Source of the DNA: Chloroflexota bacterium
Lineage (GTDB): Bacteria > Chloroflexota > Limnocylindria > P2-11E
Length of the DNA stretch: 47,172 bases
Reading direction: 5' to 3'
Assembly (NCBI GenBank): GCA_005881885.1
Contig: VBDX01000140.1
Location: 1-47,172 of the forward strand
Under the pieces are notes generated by a model. It was not told the origin of the DNA. It saw nothing but the letters and a program-made list of their open reading frames with translations, and did no database searches. Positions 45,800 to 47,172 of the stretch are shown piece by piece. The position numbers were made by a program, and so were the translations under genes. Positions within the stretch are counted from its first letter, which is position 1. Every line of letters begins with the position of its first letter.

Positions 45800-47172
45800 T
45801 GGCTCACCACGGTGGAGGTGGAGGCGGCGGATCTGGAACGGGGTTCTTCCAGGAAGACGAGATCCTCGGGAAGGCCTACGACGCGCGGCTCATGCGGCGG
45901 CTCCTCGGGTACCTCCGCCCGTACCGCGGTCTCGTGATCGTCGCGCTCGTGATCCTCCTGGGGCTCTCCTTCGCCGATGTCGCGCCGCCGATCATCGCGA
46001 AGTTCATCATCGACAACGCCATCGCGCCCGCGGTGAGCGGCCAGATCCCACCGGAAGAGGGCTTCTCCCGCCTCGTGCCGTTCGGCGCACTCTACATTGC
46101 CGTTCTGCTCGCGTCGTCGCTCTTCCGCTACGGGCAGAGCATGCTCGCGTCCTACGTCGGGCAGAACGCCATGTTCGACCTGCGGGTCGGGTTGTTCAAA
46201 CACCTCGAGGGGCTCTCGCTCGGCTTCTTCGACCGAAACCCCGTCGGCCGCTTGATGACGCGGATCACGAACGACATCGATGCGCTTACCGATATGGTCA
46301 CGCAAGGCGTCGTCGCGATCTTCGGCGACGTCTTCGTCATCGCCGTGATCGCCGTCGTGCTGGTCATCCTTGACTGGCGCCTCGCCCTCGTGACCTTCTG
46401 CTCCGTGCCGATCCTGGTCGCGATGACCGCGTACTTCCGTCGGATGATGCGCGAATCGTTCCGCGCGATCCGCATCCGCCTGGCCAGGGTGAACGCATAT
46501 CTCAACGAAAACATCAGCGGCATGGCGATCCTCCAGCTCTTCACCCGCGAGCCGCGGTCGTTCAAGGACTTCGATGCCCTGAACACCGACCTCTTGCAGG
46601 CGAACCAGGGTGGTATCCGCGCGATGGCGCTCTTCATCCCATCGGTGAACTTCACCCGGGCGGGCACCAGTGCCGCGATCTTCATCGCGGCGAGCTACTG
46701 GATCGTCGGCGGCCAGCTCACCATCGGGACGCTGCTCGCGTTCTGGCAGCTCGTGGAGCGGTTCTTTGCGCCGATCCAGGATCTCTCCGAGAAATACAAC
46801 ATCATGCAGGCGGCGATGGCGTCGAGCGAGCGCGTCTTCCGCTTGATGGACACCGAGCCCACGATCGTCGACCCCCCACAGCCTCGAGAGCTCGCGCACG
46901 TGCGCGGCGAGGTCCGCTTCGACAACGTCAGCTTCGCGTACAACGAGGGCGACTGGGTGCTGCGCGACGTGAATTTCACGATCTCGGCTGGTGAGAGCGT
47001 CGCCATCGTCGGCGCGACCGGGGCGGGGAAGACCTCGATCATCAGCCTCATCTCGCGCTTCTACGACGTGCAGAAGGGGCGGATCCTCTTAGATGGCGTG
47101 GATCTGCGCGAGCTCCGGCAGATGGACGTCCGCCGCCATGTCGGCGTGGTCCTTCAGGATCCGTTCATCTTC
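45799..47172 (+). CDS. ABC exporter half-transporter, partner subunit (runs off the right edge)
   Basis: The first 458 residues are present and the frame is still open at the window end. A Gly/His-rich start (MAHHGGGGGGGSGTGFFQED) precedes the six-helix membrane domain (about 45-330), which includes FFDRNPVGRLMTRITNDIDA. The nucleotide-binding domain has FDNVSFAYNEGDWVLRDVNF, Walker A GATGAGKTS near residue 405 and the Q-loop VVLQDPFIF at the edge. Signature and Walker B lie outside. It should hold the catalytic Glu if the pair is heterodimeric as inferred from the first subunit. Confidence 0.92.
   Translation, partial: MAHHGGGGGGGSGTGFFQEDEILGKAYDARLMRRLLGYLRPYRGLVIVALVILLGLSFADVAPPIIAKFIIDNAIAPAVSGQIPPEEGFSRLVPFGALYIAVLLASSLFRYGQSMLASYVGQNAMFDLRVGLFKHLEGLSLGFFDRNPVGRLMTRITNDIDALTDMVTQGVVAIFGDVFVIAVIAVVLVILDWRLALVTFCSVPILVAMTAYFRRMMRESFRAIRIRLARVNAYLNENISGMAILQLFTREPRSFKDFDALNTDLLQANQGGIRAMALFIPSVNFTRAGTSAAIFIAASYWIVGGQLTIGTLLAFWQLVERFFAPIQDLSEKYNIMQAAMASSERVFRLMDTEPTIVDPPQPRELAHVRGEVRFDNVSFAYNEGDWVLRDVNFTISAGESVAIVGATGAGKTSIISLISRFYDVQKGRILLDGVDLRELRQMDVRRHVGVVLQDPFIF

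Overview
This 47-kb window is bacterial, roughly two-thirds G+C and very compact. Many neighbouring genes share ATGA or GTGA stop/start overlaps, and GTG and TTG starts are common. The gene order scpA-scpB-rsuA-type synthase-cmk-plsC-ispH-der-plsY-gpsA, together with Ku, Ni-superoxide dismutase, gas-vesicle genes and TRAP transport, suggests an uncultured member of Chloroflexota (possibly Limnocylindria/Ellin6529-like) or a neighbouring terrestrial or freshwater phylum. This is inference from gene content; there is no rRNA here to confirm it.

Layout. 1-2142: a damaged pyrimidine-nucleoside phosphorylase end, Ku on the minus strand and a divergent M50 membrane protease. 2148-11549: a housekeeping block for chromosome condensation (ScpA/B), RNA modification, CMP kinase, phospholipid synthesis (PlsC, PlsY, GpsA), isoprenoid synthesis (IspH) and ribosome assembly (Der), ending in a lipoprotein. 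11593-19925: an accessory stretch with Ni-SOD and its maturation protease, a YggX-like protein, an eight-gene gas-vesicle cluster (three GvpF/L, GvpG, GvpK, three GvpA/J-type proteins, no GvpN seen) and two histidine-kinase genes. 19988-22046: a LAGLIDADG endonuclease ORF abutting tRNA-Pro, a uracil-DNA glycosylase and a 14-residue lysine-rich peptide with a strong promoter and RBS. 22047-29868: a CAP-domain surface protein, a peroxiredoxin with TGA at the peroxidatic-cysteine position (probable selenoprotein), HAD phosphatase, rhodanese, Pcm, amidohydrolase and a LON-domain protein. 29894-35485: a CoA-transferase fused to a MoaD/ThiS-like domain, PfkB kinase, an ECF sigma/anti-sigma pair and a beta-propeller lipoprotein. 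35570-40698: a DctP-Q-M TRAP transporter and an ArsB/NhaD-type transporter. 40759-47172: tRNA-Pro, tRNA-Arg, two DUF881 proteins, DUF951, a truncated MFS gene and a heterodimeric ABC exporter whose second subunit runs off the window.

Regulation. Many transcription units show a TANNNT hexamer 6-9 nt before the start codon and no Shine-Dalgarno sequence, which suggests leaderless mRNAs. In three divergent gene pairs the two -10 hexamers overlap in a near-palindromic element. A family of G-rich hairpins (GTCGGGGGGC, 3-nt loop, GCCCYCCGAC) lies at the 3' ends of several genes, often inside the coding tail. The strongest candidates for unusual biology are the probable selenocysteine peroxiredoxin, the symmetric divergent promoters, the lysine micropeptide, the MoaD/ThiS-CoA-transferase fusion and the stress-linked gas-vesicle island.
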